DNA of 62,364 bases from DASQHM01 sp035632095 (GCA_035632095.1 DASQHM010000252.1:1-62364); one strand, 5' to 3'. Numbered from the stretch's first letter, positions 1 to 8,665 are shown. A program made the numbers and translations. The notes: generated by a model not told the origin, from the letters alone.

Positions 1-484
1 CGAAGCCGGTTTCCGGCCCCGTCGGCGCGATGCCGAAGGTGCAGAGGGCGCCCGTTCGCGCCGCGGCGGCGGCCGTCGCGACGGCGGCGAGGAATGCGGC
101 CTTGTTGCGCACCAGGTGATCCGACGGCAGCACCAGCACCAAGGCATTCGCGCCGGCGCTCTCTTCGATCGCGAGCGCGGCCACCGCAACGGCCGCCGCG
201 GTGTTGCGGCCCTCGGGCTCCAGCAGAATTGCCTGCGGAGTCACACCGATGTCGCGCAATTGTTCGGCGATGGCGAAGCGGTGCTCGTGATTGCAGACGG
301 CCAAGGGCGGCGCGAAGAGCTCCGGATCGCCGACCCGGCGCGCGGTCTCCTGCAACAGGCTGTTGGGACCGGCCAGCGCCAGCAATTGCTTCGGATAGCC
401 TTCCCGCGATAGCGGCCAGAGCCGGCTGCCGGAGCCGCCGGAAAGTATGACGGGATGGATGGGACTAAGCTTCTGGGACGGCAC
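1..484 (-). CDS. manC: Mannose-1-phosphate guanylyltransferase, N-terminal part (runs off the window)
   Basis: Reading leftward from a GTG at 484, the frame stays open to the window edge, giving about 161 residues of the N-terminus. It begins with the sugar-nucleotidyltransferase signature VILSGGSGSRLWPLSR and continues with YPKQLL, EPEGRNTAAAVA and LPSDH, the hallmark order of GDP-mannose pyrophosphorylases (ManC/AlgA/XanB), which make GDP-mannose from mannose-1-phosphate and GTP. A TAG lies four codons upstream, so GTG is the only reasonable start. It sits 43 bp downstream of the Kdo transferase gene on the same strand, which fits an LPS or exopolysaccharide role. Whether a C-terminal phosphomannose isomerase domain is present cannot be seen. 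Confidence 0.88.
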   Translation of the reverse strand, partial: MPSQKLSPIHPVILSGGSGSRLWPLSREGYPKQLLALAGPNSLLQETARRVGDPELFAPPLAVCNHEHRFAIAEQLRDIGVTPQAILLEPEGRNTAAAVAVAALAIEESAGANALVLVLPSDHLVRNKAAFLAAVATAAAAARTGALCTFGIAPTGPETGF

Positions 485-527
485 GCCGGCTCGCTAGGTC
501 ATTCCTCCGCACAATTCTCAGTGGAAT

Positions 528-1826
528 TCATGACTTTGGCAACCTCGATGGCGCGGTCCCGGACGGCAACAGCGGCGCAATCGCTTCCAGCACGCGATCG
601 AGCGTGCCGGCCTGCCCGTCCGCGTAGGCCCGGGCGGCGGACGCCATCGCGCCGCGCCGCGCCTGGCCGTCAGACAACAGTAGTTCGACTTCGGCCCCCA
701 GCGCATCGGTGTCCGCGACCATGCGGCTGGCGCCGGACGCCGTCATCGCCGCGGCCATATCGGCGAAACTCGACATATGCGGCCCATGCAGGATGGCGCA
801 GCCGAGGCGCGCCGGCTCCAGCGGATTGTGTCCGCCGAAGGGAACCAGCGAGCCGCCGACGAAAACCACGTCGGCCAGGCGATACCACAATCCGAGTTCG
901 CCGATCGTATCCGCCACATAGACGCCTGTGTCCGCGTTCGGCGGCGCGCCGTCGCCGCGGCGCGCGACCGTCAAGCCGGCGGCCGCGGCCAGCGCCGCCA
1001 CCTCGGCGCCGCGCGCCGGGTGGCGCGGCGCGATGATGGTCAGCAATCCGGGCAGCCGCGGCGCCAGACGCCGATGCACGGCGACCGCGGCGGATTCCTC
1101 TCCCGCATGGGTGCTTGCCGCGAGCCAACGCGGGCGGGTGCCCAAGAGCACGCGAAGGCGGGCAAGTTCGGCTTCGTCGGCCGCGAGCGGCGGCGCGGCG
1201 AATTTCAGGTTGCCGACGCATATCACATTGCCGGCGCCGAGCGCCCGCAATCGGGCGGCATCGTCGGCGGTCTGCGCCAGACAGAGCCGGAACGGCGCCA
1301 GCATGGCGCGGATCGGTCCCGGAAATCGGCTCCAGCGCCGGAAGGCGCGCGCCGAGACGCGCCCATTGATCAACGCCAGCGGCAGGTGCCGCGACGCAAT
1401 GCCGTGGATGAGATTGGGCCAGAACTCAGATTCGGTCCAAAGCACCGCATCGGGCCGCCAGTGGTCGAGAAACGCATCGACCGCCGCCGGCAAGTCCACC
1501 GGCACGTATTGATGGAACGCGCCTCGAGGCAGCTGGTCTTCGAGCAGTGCGGCCGACGTGACCGTTCCGGTGGTCACCATCACATTCAGCCCGGCGGCGT
1601 TCGAGAGCAGGCGGGCCACCAGCGGCAGGATCGACGCCGCTTCGCCCATGCTCGCCGCGTGAAACCAGAGCAATGGTCCGGACGGACGCGGCCGCGACGC
1701 CTCGCCCAAGCGTTCGCCGAGACGCGCGCCGTCTTCCTTGCCGCTCGCGGCGCGGCGGGCCAGGTGCGCGCGCACCAACGGTGCGGAAAGATTGGCCATG
1801 GCGCGATAGAGCGACAACGCGCTCAT
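528..1826 (-). CDS. waaA: 3-deoxy-D-manno-octulosonic acid (Kdo) transferase
   Basis: 432 residues, the usual length for WaaA/KdtA. It transfers Kdo from CMP-Kdo to lipid A precursor at the inner face of the cytoplasmic membrane. The N-terminal half carries HAASMGE (56-62; the Glu is the conserved catalytic base of the family) and TESEFWPN (131-138). The C-terminal GT-B half carries IIAPRHPARG (about 264-273) and FVGGSLVPFGGHNPLEPA (322-339). The extreme N-terminus is the membrane-proximal segment. It probably forms an LPS transcription unit with the guanylyltransferase gene downstream. Mono- versus bifunctional activity cannot be read from the sequence. Confidence 0.95.
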   Translation of the reverse strand: MSALSLYRAMANLSAPLVRAHLARRAASGKEDGARLGERLGEASRPRPSGPLLWFHAASMGEAASILPLVARLLSNAAGLNVMVTTGTVTSAALLEDQLPRGAFHQYVPVDLPAAVDAFLDHWRPDAVLWTESEFWPNLIHGIASRHLPLALINGRVSARAFRRWSRFPGPIRAMLAPFRLCLAQTADDAARLRALGAGNVICVGNLKFAAPPLAADEAELARLRVLLGTRPRWLAASTHAGEESAAVAVHRRLAPRLPGLLTIIAPRHPARGAEVAALAAAAGLTVARRGDGAPPNADTGVYVADTIGELGLWYRLADVVFVGGSLVPFGGHNPLEPARLGCAILHGPHMSSFADMAAAMTASGASRMVADTDALGAEVELLLSDGQARRGAMASAARAYADGQAGTLDRVLEAIAPLLPSGTAPSRLPKS

Positions 1827-1910
1827 GCGGCCCGCGCCCCCATCCGTTGCTCAAAGGACCGGCAAGTCTTTATATTAGGCTTCATCGTTCACTGAGGGGT
1901 CGTCGAACCA

Positions 1911-2327
1911 ATGCTGGAATTCCTGGCCGCCCTCGGCATCGGTGCCGGAGCCATGCTGTATCAGGGCCACCTGCCCTCGGACCAGCCCTATTACACCACA
2001 CCGCCCTTGGAGCTTACGGCCAGCGGTCTGAAGTTGCCGGGCCAATATGTTTCGATTTGTTACAGCAGCGCCATTGCCCCGCCGGAGAAGATTACCGCCA
2101 TGGTGGCGGCCGCCTGCGAACATCCGCAATTCATGCGCAATGATTACACTGGCGACTGCACCATCGCCGCGCCGGTGCGCGTCACGTACAAATGCAGCAA
2201 GGTCAACCGCTCCGTGGCCGTGCAGTTGAAGCCTTACGGGCTTTCGGACCTGCATCATGCTCCCGGCCAGTCGCCGACCTACTACCGGACGCTCGACGCC
2301 TATATGGCCGCGCAGCACCAGGAATAG
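1911..2327 (+). CDS. Hypothetical small protein with N-terminal hydrophobic segment
   Basis: 138 residues, no recognised family. The first 17 residues (MLEFLAALGIGAGAMLY) form a hydrophobic stretch that could be a membrane anchor or weak signal, followed by a mixed domain with four cysteines in the contexts ICYSS, AACEH, GDCTI and YKCSK, which could pair as disulfides if exported. A purine-rich GAGGGG lies about 13 bp before the ATG. It is divergent from waaA and convergent with the SDR gene. An opposite-strand frame over the same span has a low-complexity composition and is rejected. Moderate confidence that this is a real gene. Confidence 0.6.
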   Translation: MLEFLAALGIGAGAMLYQGHLPSDQPYYTTPPLELTASGLKLPGQYVSICYSSAIAPPEKITAMVAAACEHPQFMRNDYTGDCTIAAPVRVTYKCSKVNRSVAVQLKPYGLSDLHHAPGQSPTYYRTLDAYMAAQHQE

Positions 2328-2360
2328 ATCCGCCCCGCCGCTTCCGAAGCCTGCTTCCGT

Positions 2361-3125
2361 TCAGCCGGTAATCGTCACGCCGCCGTCGGCCACGATGACT
2401 TGGCCGGTGATGAACGCGCCGGCCTTGGACGCCAGCAGCACCGCAATGCCGCCGATGTCGTCGGGCTCGCCGATCCGGCGCAAGGGCGCGACGGCGACGG
2501 TCTTGGCGAGGCGATCGGGATCGGACCACAGCGCCTTGGCGAAATCGGTCTTCACCAGGCCCGGCGCGATGCAATTGACGCGGATGTTGTGCGGGCTCCA
2601 CTCCGTCGCCAGATTGCGCGCCAAGGCCATATCGGCCGCCTTGGAGATGCCGTAGGCGCCGAGCACGGGCGTGCCGCGCAAGCCCCCGATGGACGATACG
2701 ATGATGACGGCGCCATCCTTGCGCTTGGCCATTTCCGGACACACCAGGTTGCAGAGCCACAGATTGCTCAGCACGTTGTTGTGCATAATCTTGTCGTAGA
2801 CCTCGTCCGAAAGTCCGGTCAGGGGGCCGAAATAGGGGTTCGAGGCGGCGTTGGCCACCAGGATGTCGATGCGGCCCCATTCCTTACGAGTGCGCTCAAC
2901 CAGCGCTTCGAGCGAGGCGCGGTCGGAAATGTTGGCCGAGACGGCAATGGCCTCGCCGCCCGCCTTCTTGATGCCGCTCACGACCTCTTCGCAGGCCGGC
3001 AGCTTGCGGCTGGACACCACAACCTTGGCGCCCGCCTCCGCCAGATTTTCGCAGATCGAACGGCCGATGCCCTTGCTGCCGCCGGTGACCACGGCGACCT
3101 TGCCGGTGAGATCGAACAGTCTCAT
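2361..3125 (-). CDS. SDR family NAD(P)-dependent oxidoreductase
   Basis: 254 residues, classical short-chain dehydrogenase/reductase length. The cofactor motif TGGSKGIG is at 14-21, NAA at 92-94, catalytic Ser at 144/145, and the YxxxK pair at Tyr158/Lys162. The Rossmann fold is complete and ends with the usual DGG segment. Overall pattern resembles FabG-like or glucose/3-hydroxyacyl dehydrogenases; the substrate cannot be assigned. It stands alone between convergent and divergent neighbours. Confidence 0.93.
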   Translation of the reverse strand: MRLFDLTGKVAVVTGGSKGIGRSICENLAEAGAKVVVSSRKLPACEEVVSGIKKAGGEAIAVSANISDRASLEALVERTRKEWGRIDILVANAASNPYFGPLTGLSDEVYDKIMHNNVLSNLWLCNLVCPEMAKRKDGAVIIVSSIGGLRGTPVLGAYGISKAADMALARNLATEWSPHNIRVNCIAPGLVKTDFAKALWSDPDRLAKTVAVAPLRRIGEPDDIGGIAVLLASKAGAFITGQVIVADGGVTITG

Positions 3126-3496
3126 GAGCGCTCCCCTTCCAATGATTCATGTCCCGTCATAGGCCGCCACCTTACGCGGCGGCGGCGAGCGCGATCAAGC
3201 GCCCGATCCCCGGGAAGCGCCTCTGTCCGAAGCCTTCGCCGATCACCGCCGCAGAAATTCAACGAGTCGCTTTCGGCATGCCGGGGAGCACTGCGGCTGC
3301 CCTCGCGCGAGGCTCCGTTCTTCAGTCTTCGCGGGCGCAATTACTGGCCTCGCCAAAGGAGTCGGCGCGGGATTCACGAAATATTTGCATTCTCCCCTGG
3401 AAATGGTCTTGGCCGCCGATTATCTTCGGCGGCGGACAACGGGGTACGGGCGACAACGGGTACCCGAACCGCTAACACTCGAGGAGACGCAGTGCG
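3126..3496. other. Non-coding gap upstream of the KamA cassette
   Basis: 371 bp between the divergent SDR and KamA genes. No frame here has protein-like composition. It holds the direct repeat listed separately and the GAGGAG ribosome binding site (3481-3486) of the KamA gene, so the cassette promoter is expected here. No clear sigma-70 boxes were recognised. Confidence 0.6.
3435..3463. repeat. Direct repeat upstream of KamA gene
   Basis: GACAACGGGGTAC (from 3435) is repeated as GACAACGGGTAC (from 3452), 17 bp apart start to start and about 35 bp before the KamA start codon. Position and spacing of roughly one and a half helical turns would suit a regulator site, but it may be chance. Confidence 0.35.
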
Positions 3497-4879
3497 ATGG
3501 ACGAGTTGAACCAGGTCGTTGAAGCCGAGCCTCCAAGTAGACGCTCCCTTCCTGGCCGCAGGTCATTTAAGCCCCCGACTTCCCAGCGAACCGATACCGA
3601 GACCTCCACCCAGACGACGCCCTCCCCCGACGCTTCTCCCACAGAGCCGCTGTTTTTCCCGCCGGTCAGCCCCGGCCAGAAGCGCCGCCACAAGCTGCAT
3701 CGTTTTCCCCTCAGTCCCGCCGTCCAGACGTTCAAGAAACGCTTTTATCCCGACGCATCCGTCGCGGAATGGAATGATTGGCGCTGGCAGCTTCGCCATC
3801 GGGCCAAGACCCTGGCCGAGCTTGCGCGCATCATCACCCTATCCGCCGACGAGGAAGAAGCGATCCGCCGCCACACCGGGTCGCTCCCCGTCGGCATTAC
3901 CCCCTACTATGCGCACCTGATCGACGCCACCGACCCGAACCAGGGCCTGCGCCGCACCCATGTGCCGGTGCTCGGCGAGTACCTGCGCTCTCCGGGCGAG
4001 GCGGACGATCCGCTCGGGGAAGACCATGACGCCGCGGTGCCGGGCCTGGTGCATCGCTATCCGGATCGCGTGCTATTCCTGGCCACCGGCTTTTGCTCTA
4101 CCTACTGCCGCTATTGCACCCGTTCCCGCATGGTGGGCGAGGCCGGCGGCGAATATTCCTTCAGCAATTCCCAGTGGGATCGCGCCATCGAGTACCTGAA
4201 GGTTCACGACGAAGTGCGCGACGTGCTCATTTCCGGCGGCGACCCGCTGACCCTGCACGACGACAAACTTAACTGGTTGTTAAGCCGGCTGCGGGAGATC
4301 AAGCACATCGAGTTCGTACGGCTTGGAACCAAGGTGCCGGCCGTGCTGCCGCAGCGCGTGACCAAGGAATTCGCGCGGATGCTGCGCAAGCATCGCGTGT
4401 GGATGAGCATCCACTTCACCCATCCGGACGAATTGACGCCGGAGGTGAGCGAAGCGTGCGACCGCCTGGCCGATTCCGGCATTCCCCTCGGCAGCCAGAC
4501 CGTGCTGCTCAAGGGCGTGAACGACGACATCGCCGTCATGAAGCAGCTCATGCATGGGCTGCTCATGCGCCGGGTCAAGCCCTACTACATTTATCAATGC
4601 GACCCGATCACCGGTTCGGCCCATTTCCGAACCACCGTCGACAAGGGCCTCGAGATCATCGAAGGCCTGCGCGGCCACACCACCGGCTATGCGGTCCCGA
4701 ACTTCGTCGTGGACGCACCCGGCGGCGGCGGAAAGATTCCGCTGATCCCCGATTATCTGGTCGGCAGGCAGGGCGATGACCTGCTGCTCCGCAACTTCGA
4801 AGGCAAGGTCTATCGCTACACCGATCCCGAGGGGCGGCTCGGCGAAGGTCGGCCGCTTCCGGCGGTCGCCGCGGAATAA
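3497..4879 (+). CDS. kamA: KamA family radical SAM aminomutase, probable lysine 2,3-aminomutase
   Basis: 460 residues. Radical SAM cluster CSTYCRYC places the three iron-sulfur cysteines at 200, 204 and 207. The PLP lysine is in PGGGGK (Lys413). Family knowledge: in clostridial lysine 2,3-aminomutase two aspartates hold the substrate side-chain amine, one in YQCD and one in VDAPGGGGK; glutamate 2,3-aminomutases replace both. Here both aspartates are kept (Asp369, Asp406), which argues for lysine as substrate and beta-lysine as product. The first 60 residues are an unusual Pro/Ser/Thr-rich, probably disordered extension. Start chosen for the GAGGAG box 10 bp upstream. First gene of a four-gene cassette; no EF-P modification gene (epmA) is adjacent. 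Confidence 0.92.
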   Translation: MDELNQVVEAEPPSRRSLPGRRSFKPPTSQRTDTETSTQTTPSPDASPTEPLFFPPVSPGQKRRHKLHRFPLSPAVQTFKKRFYPDASVAEWNDWRWQLRHRAKTLAELARIITLSADEEEAIRRHTGSLPVGITPYYAHLIDATDPNQGLRRTHVPVLGEYLRSPGEADDPLGEDHDAAVPGLVHRYPDRVLFLATGFCSTYCRYCTRSRMVGEAGGEYSFSNSQWDRAIEYLKVHDEVRDVLISGGDPLTLHDDKLNWLLSRLREIKHIEFVRLGTKVPAVLPQRVTKEFARMLRKHRVWMSIHFTHPDELTPEVSEACDRLADSGIPLGSQTVLLKGVNDDIAVMKQLMHGLLMRRVKPYYIYQCDPITGSAHFRTTVDKGLEIIEGLRGHTTGYAVPNFVVDAPGGGGKIPLIPDYLVGRQGDDLLLRNFEGKVYRYTDPEGRLGEGRPLPAVAAE

Positions 4880-4889
4880 GACGGTAACG

Positions 4890-5900
4890 ATGCGCCTCGG
4901 CTTCACCTACGACCTGAGGTCCGACTATCTGGCCGAAGGTTACGGCATGGAAGAGACCGCCGAGTTCGACAGCGCCGCTACGATCGATGCGATCGCGGCG
5001 GCGCTGGCGTCTTGCGGGCACGACGTCGATCGCATCGGCAATGTGCGGAGCCTGACGCGGCGCCTGGTGGCCGGCGACCGCTGGGAACTGGTGTTCAACA
5101 TCGCCGAAGGCATGTATGGCCTCGTCCGCGAGGCGCAAGTGCCGGCGTTGCTCGACGCCTACGACATTCCCTACACGTTCTCCGATCCGCTGGTCGTTGC
5201 GCTCACCCAGCACAAGGGCATGACCAAGCGCGTGCTGCGCGATTGCGGCTTGCCGACCGCGCCTTTCGCCGTGGTTGGCGAGCTTTCCGATATTGCCAAG
5301 GTCGATCTGCCATTCCCGCTGTTCGCCAAGCCTATCGCCGAAGGTTCCGGCAAGGGCATCAACCCGGCATCGCGCGTGCGCAACCGGCGTGAGCTCGACG
5401 GCATCTGCCGGACGCTGCTGGCGCGGTTCCGCCAGCCGGTGCTGATCGAGACCTACCTGCCGGGCCGCGAGTTCACGGTCGGCATCGTCGGCACCGGCGG
5501 CGAAGCGTCGACCGTCGGCGTGCTGGAGGTGATCCTGAACGATAAGGCGGAGCCGGGCGTCTATTCCTATCTGAACAAGGAGGAATACGACACCCGCGTG
5601 ATCTACACGCTTGCCTTCGACGGCGAGGCCAAGGCCGCGGGCGAAATCGGCCTGGCCGCTTGGCGCGCGCTCGGCTGCCGCGACGGCGGCCGCGTCGATC
5701 TCCGCTCCGACGCGCAAGGCCGGCCGCACGTGCTCGAGATCAATCCCTTGGCGGGACTGTCGCCGACGAAATCCGATCTCCCGATCGCGGCTCTCCAGGC
5801 CGGCTGGACCTACGAGCAGCTCATCGGCCGCATCGTCGAGTCCGCACGGGCGCGCGTCGGCGCCCTGGCAGCCGCGGGAGCGGCCAGCGCGGCCGAATAG
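4890..5900 (+). CDS. ATP-grasp ligase, D-alanine-D-alanine ligase-like (first copy)
   Basis: 336 residues starting at ATG 4890, 10 bp after the KamA stop; an upstream extension would overlap KamA. The protein follows the Ddl scheme: an N-terminal segment ending in VFNIAEGMYG and REAQVPALLDAYDIPYT, then HKGMTKRVL, GLPTAPF, FAKPIAEGSGKGI for ATP binding, and C-terminal GGRVDLR and VLEINPLAGLSP for Mg2+ coordination. Family knowledge: such enzymes join a carboxylate to an amine through an acyl-phosphate. Genes of this subtype lying with an aminomutase are unlikely to be the housekeeping Ddl of peptidoglycan; an inferred role is joining beta-lysine to another amino or carboxylic acid. Confidence 0.88.
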   Translation: MRLGFTYDLRSDYLAEGYGMEETAEFDSAATIDAIAAALASCGHDVDRIGNVRSLTRRLVAGDRWELVFNIAEGMYGLVREAQVPALLDAYDIPYTFSDPLVVALTQHKGMTKRVLRDCGLPTAPFAVVGELSDIAKVDLPFPLFAKPIAEGSGKGINPASRVRNRRELDGICRTLLARFRQPVLIETYLPGREFTVGIVGTGGEASTVGVLEVILNDKAEPGVYSYLNKEEYDTRVIYTLAFDGEAKAAGEIGLAAWRALGCRDGGRVDLRSDAQGRPHVLEINPLAGLSPTKSDLPIAALQAGWTYEQLIGRIVESARARVGALAAAGAASAAE

Positions 5901-5930
5901 CCGTCCGTGCCCATGTGGAGGCGCGGCATC

Positions 5931-6935
5931 ATGAATTCCTTCGTCGCCATCCTGTTCGACGATCTCGGGCCCGACGCCGGGCCCGATGCCGCGGACACCA
6001 TCGTCCAGGTCGAGACCGTCGAGGCTGCGCTGCGCGAGCTCGGCTACTTGAGCCGCCGGATTCCCGTTTCCCTGGACCTTGCGGCGACGAAAGAGGCGCT
6101 GCTCCGCCTCGATCCCGCCTTCGCCTTCAATCTCGTCGAATCCCTCGCGGGCCAAGGCCGCTTGATCCATCTGGTGCCGGCGCTGCTCGACGCGATCGGT
6201 CTGGCCTATACCGGCTGCGACACGCAGGCCTTCTTCACCACCAACGCCAAGCCTTTGGCGAAGCGTCTGTTGGCGGCGGACGAAATCGCGACGCCGCTTT
6301 GGGCCGACAGCGCCGGCGCCTCGCCGGGGCCGGGCACGTGGCGCGGCCCCTGGATCGTGAAATCCGTTTACGAACACGCCTCGATCGGTCTCGACGCCGA
6401 TGCCGTGGTGCAGGATTGGGCGGCCTTGCCGGATCTTCTCGCGCGCCGCCGCCGCGACCACGGCGGCGCCTGGTTCGTCGAGCAATTCGTGGACGGACGC
6501 GAATTCAACGTCGGCCTGCTGGCAGACGGGACCGGACCCGAAGTGCTGCCGATCGCCGAGATGACCTTCGTCGACTTTCCGCCCGGCAAGCCGCGCATCA
6601 TCGACTACAAAGCCAAGTGGCAAGAAGAATCCTTCGAATTCCGCAACACGGTGCGCCGCTTCGACCTACCCGAGACCGACCGTGCCGTGCTTGCCGCCAT
6701 GACCGACATCGCGCTGCGTTGTTGGCGGCTTTTCGCGCTGAGGGGTTACGCACGGGTCGATTTCCGCGTCGATGGGCAAGGCAAGCCTTGGGTGCTGGAG
6801 GTGAACGCCAATCCCTGCCTCTCGCCGGACGCCGGCTTCGCGGCGGCGGCCAAACGCCGCGGCCTATCGCCGGTGGATTTCGTCCGCCGTATCATCGCCG
6901 ATCTCAATCGCCCGCCGAGACCGCGAAAACCGTGA
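5931..6935 (+). CDS. ATP-grasp ligase, D-alanine-D-alanine ligase-like (second copy)
   Basis: 334 residues from ATG 5931, preceded by TGGAG at 5916-5920; a GTG at 5907 is a less likely start. The layout matches the first ligase (FNLVESLAGQGRLIHLVPALLDAIGLAYTG in place of the Ddl substrate region, then IVKSVYEHASIG, FVEQFVDGREFNVG, RVDFRVDGQGKPWVLEVNANP). It is clearly diverged from the first copy rather than a recent duplicate, so the two probably act on different substrates or in successive steps. The final codons overlap the GNAT gene by 4 bp (GTGA), a sign of translational coupling. Confidence 0.87.
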   Translation: MNSFVAILFDDLGPDAGPDAADTIVQVETVEAALRELGYLSRRIPVSLDLAATKEALLRLDPAFAFNLVESLAGQGRLIHLVPALLDAIGLAYTGCDTQAFFTTNAKPLAKRLLAADEIATPLWADSAGASPGPGTWRGPWIVKSVYEHASIGLDADAVVQDWAALPDLLARRRRDHGGAWFVEQFVDGREFNVGLLADGTGPEVLPIAEMTFVDFPPGKPRIIDYKAKWQEESFEFRNTVRRFDLPETDRAVLAAMTDIALRCWRLFALRGYARVDFRVDGQGKPWVLEVNANPCLSPDAGFAAAAKRRGLSPVDFVRRIIADLNRPPRPRKP

Positions 6936-7423
6936 GCGACAAGACCATCATCTGGCGAAGCGAGCCCCGCCACGGCGACATCGATGCGGTGCGGGATGTC
7001 GTCGTTTCCTCCGGCTTCTTCAACGAAGAGGAAATCGGCGTCGCCATGGAGTTGGTCGAGGAGCGCTTAAGACGCGGCGCCGCCAGCGGCTATCACTTCA
7101 TTTTCGCCGAGCACAAGGGGCGCATGGTGGGTTATGCCTGCTACGGCCCGATCGCCGGCACGAAATCGAGCTTCGATCTCTACTGGATCGCCGTCCACGA
7201 ATCCGGCCGCGGCGGCGGCTTGGGGCACGACATCATGGCGCGCGCGGAAGCCGCCATCGCGGCTGCCGGCGGCACGCGGGTCTATGTGGAGACGTCGTCG
7301 CGTCCGCAATACGAGCCGACGCGCGCCTTCTATCGCCGCCACGGCTATCGCCGCGAGGCCCTGCTGGAGGATTTCTACGGGCCGGGCGACGGCAAGGAGA
7401 TCTACGTCAAGGTGGTGAGCTAG
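6932..7423 (+). CDS. GNAT family N-acetyltransferase
   Basis: 163 residues from a GTG that overlaps the stop of the second ligase (GTGA). A single GNAT domain: the acetyl-CoA pyrophosphate loop is RGGGLG (about residues 91-96), followed by TRVYVETSS and YEPTRAFYRRHGY, typical of motif B. Last gene of the KamA cassette, ending 9 bp before the convergent MFS gene. Known parallel: in archaea and some bacteria a lysine 2,3-aminomutase (AblA) is paired with a beta-lysine acetyltransferase (AblB) to make the osmolyte N-epsilon-acetyl-beta-lysine. This GNAT is shorter than AblB, so the parallel is only suggestive. Confidence 0.88.
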   Translation: MSDKTIIWRSEPRHGDIDAVRDVVVSSGFFNEEEIGVAMELVEERLRRGAASGYHFIFAEHKGRMVGYACYGPIAGTKSSFDLYWIAVHESGRGGGLGHDIMARAEAAIAAAGGTRVYVETSSRPQYEPTRAFYRRHGYRREALLEDFYGPGDGKEIYVKVVS

Positions 7424-7432
7424 CCCAAGGCG

Positions 7433-8665
7433 CTAGTTCTGCGCGCTGACCCTCGGGTCGAGTTCACCCGCGAGCGGCGTGGTCGGCGCTTTGGGCACGA
7501 AAGGCTTGCGCTGCTCCTTGGGCTGCGCGCCCCTGCGTGTGATGCGCCAGGCCGTGAAGACCGCGAGCGTCCCGGCGACGAACGCGAGATAGAGGAACAG
7601 CGCCGACGGACCGAAGGCGGTCATCGCGAGGGTCGCCAGCGGCGGTCCGCCGACCGAGCCGGCGGCCCAGGCCAGCAACAGGCCGGCCGACACGGAAACG
7701 ACCTGGCCCCGGTCCGCGTGGTCGTTGGCATGGCTCACGGCTATCGGATAAAGCGTGTAGGCCAGGCCGCCGTAGAGCGCCACCAGCAGGAACAGAAGCG
7801 GACGGGATCCCGGGCCGACGACCGCCACCGCGAGCGCCACAACGATCATGCCGGTGGTCACCGCCAGCAGCACGCGGCGCCGGTCCATGCGGTCGGAGAT
7901 GCGCCCGATGGGCCATTGCAGCAGCATGCCGCCGAACTGCAGCGCCGACATGAAGGCGCCCACTTCCGCGATCGCCAGTCCTACATGGGTCGCGTAGACC
8001 GGCCCGATGCCGCTCAGCGCCGTGTTCATCAGACCCGTGCCGATGCAACCGACCACGGCGACCGGCGACAGCCGATAGAGCCCGACCAGCCCGATCGGCT
8101 CGACCGACGGCAGTCTGGGTTCGCTCGCGCGCGTCAGCGCCACCGGAATGAGGCATGCCGCGAAAGCGCCGGCGCAGAGCATGAACAACGCAGGCCCGCG
8201 CGGATCGGCGACCGCCAGCATGAGCTGACTGGCGCTGACCGCCGTCATATTCGAAATCATGTAGATGGCGAAGACCGTGCCGCGCGTCCCGCTCGGCGCT
8301 TTTTCGTTGAGCCAGCTTTCGCCGATCATGAACAATCCGGCGCAGGCGAATCCCGTGAGCAGCCGAAGCGCGCCCCAGACCGCCGGCGTGATCAGGACCT
8401 CGAACGCCAGCGCCGTGCAGCACAATACGGCGGCGAGGGCCGCAAAGGTGCGAATGTGGCCGACGTTTCGCACAAGCCGCGGCACGAACAGGCATCCGAG
8501 CAGAAAGCCGAGCGGATAGCCGGTAACCACCAGGCCGATCACGGGCGTCGCGAAGCTTTCGATGGTCATGCGCACGGCGAGAAAGCTGCCGAACAGGCCG
8601 TTTCCGGCTTGCAGGATGAATATCCCGGCGATCACCGAGCCGGCGGTCAGCAGCGCCCGTCGCAT
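7433..8665 (-). CDS. MFS transporter (YcaD-like)
   Basis: 410 residues with about 12 hydrophobic helices in two halves. Cytoplasmic loops have MFS-type basic motifs (RLVRNVGHIRT after helix 2; GRISDRMDRRRVL in the middle, matching the G-x3-D-R-x-G-R-R consensus loosely). The pattern resembles the YcaD/CynX group of inner-membrane permeases. The C-terminal tail is hydrophilic. The convergent 9 bp gap with the acetyltransferase gene makes export of the cassette product possible, but this is only proximity. Substrate unknown. Confidence 0.85.
   Translation of the reverse strand: MRRALLTAGSVIAGIFILQAGNGLFGSFLAVRMTIESFATPVIGLVVTGYPLGFLLGCLFVPRLVRNVGHIRTFAALAAVLCCTALAFEVLITPAVWGALRLLTGFACAGLFMIGESWLNEKAPSGTRGTVFAIYMISNMTAVSASQLMLAVADPRGPALFMLCAGAFAACLIPVALTRASEPRLPSVEPIGLVGLYRLSPVAVVGCIGTGLMNTALSGIGPVYATHVGLAIAEVGAFMSALQFGGMLLQWPIGRISDRMDRRRVLLAVTTGMIVVALAVAVVGPGSRPLLFLLVALYGGLAYTLYPIAVSHANDHADRGQVVSVSAGLLLAWAAGSVGGPPLATLAMTAFGPSALFLYLAFVAGTLAVFTAWRITRRGAQPKEQRKPFVPKAPTTPLAGELDPRVSAQN

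Noticed and set aside
4656..6623. 655-codon open frame on the minus strand opposite the ATP-grasp genes
   Set aside because: Rich in Arg, Gly, Ala, Asp and Gln with no domain pattern; it mirrors the codon bias of the true plus-strand genes, which have full ATP-grasp motifs.
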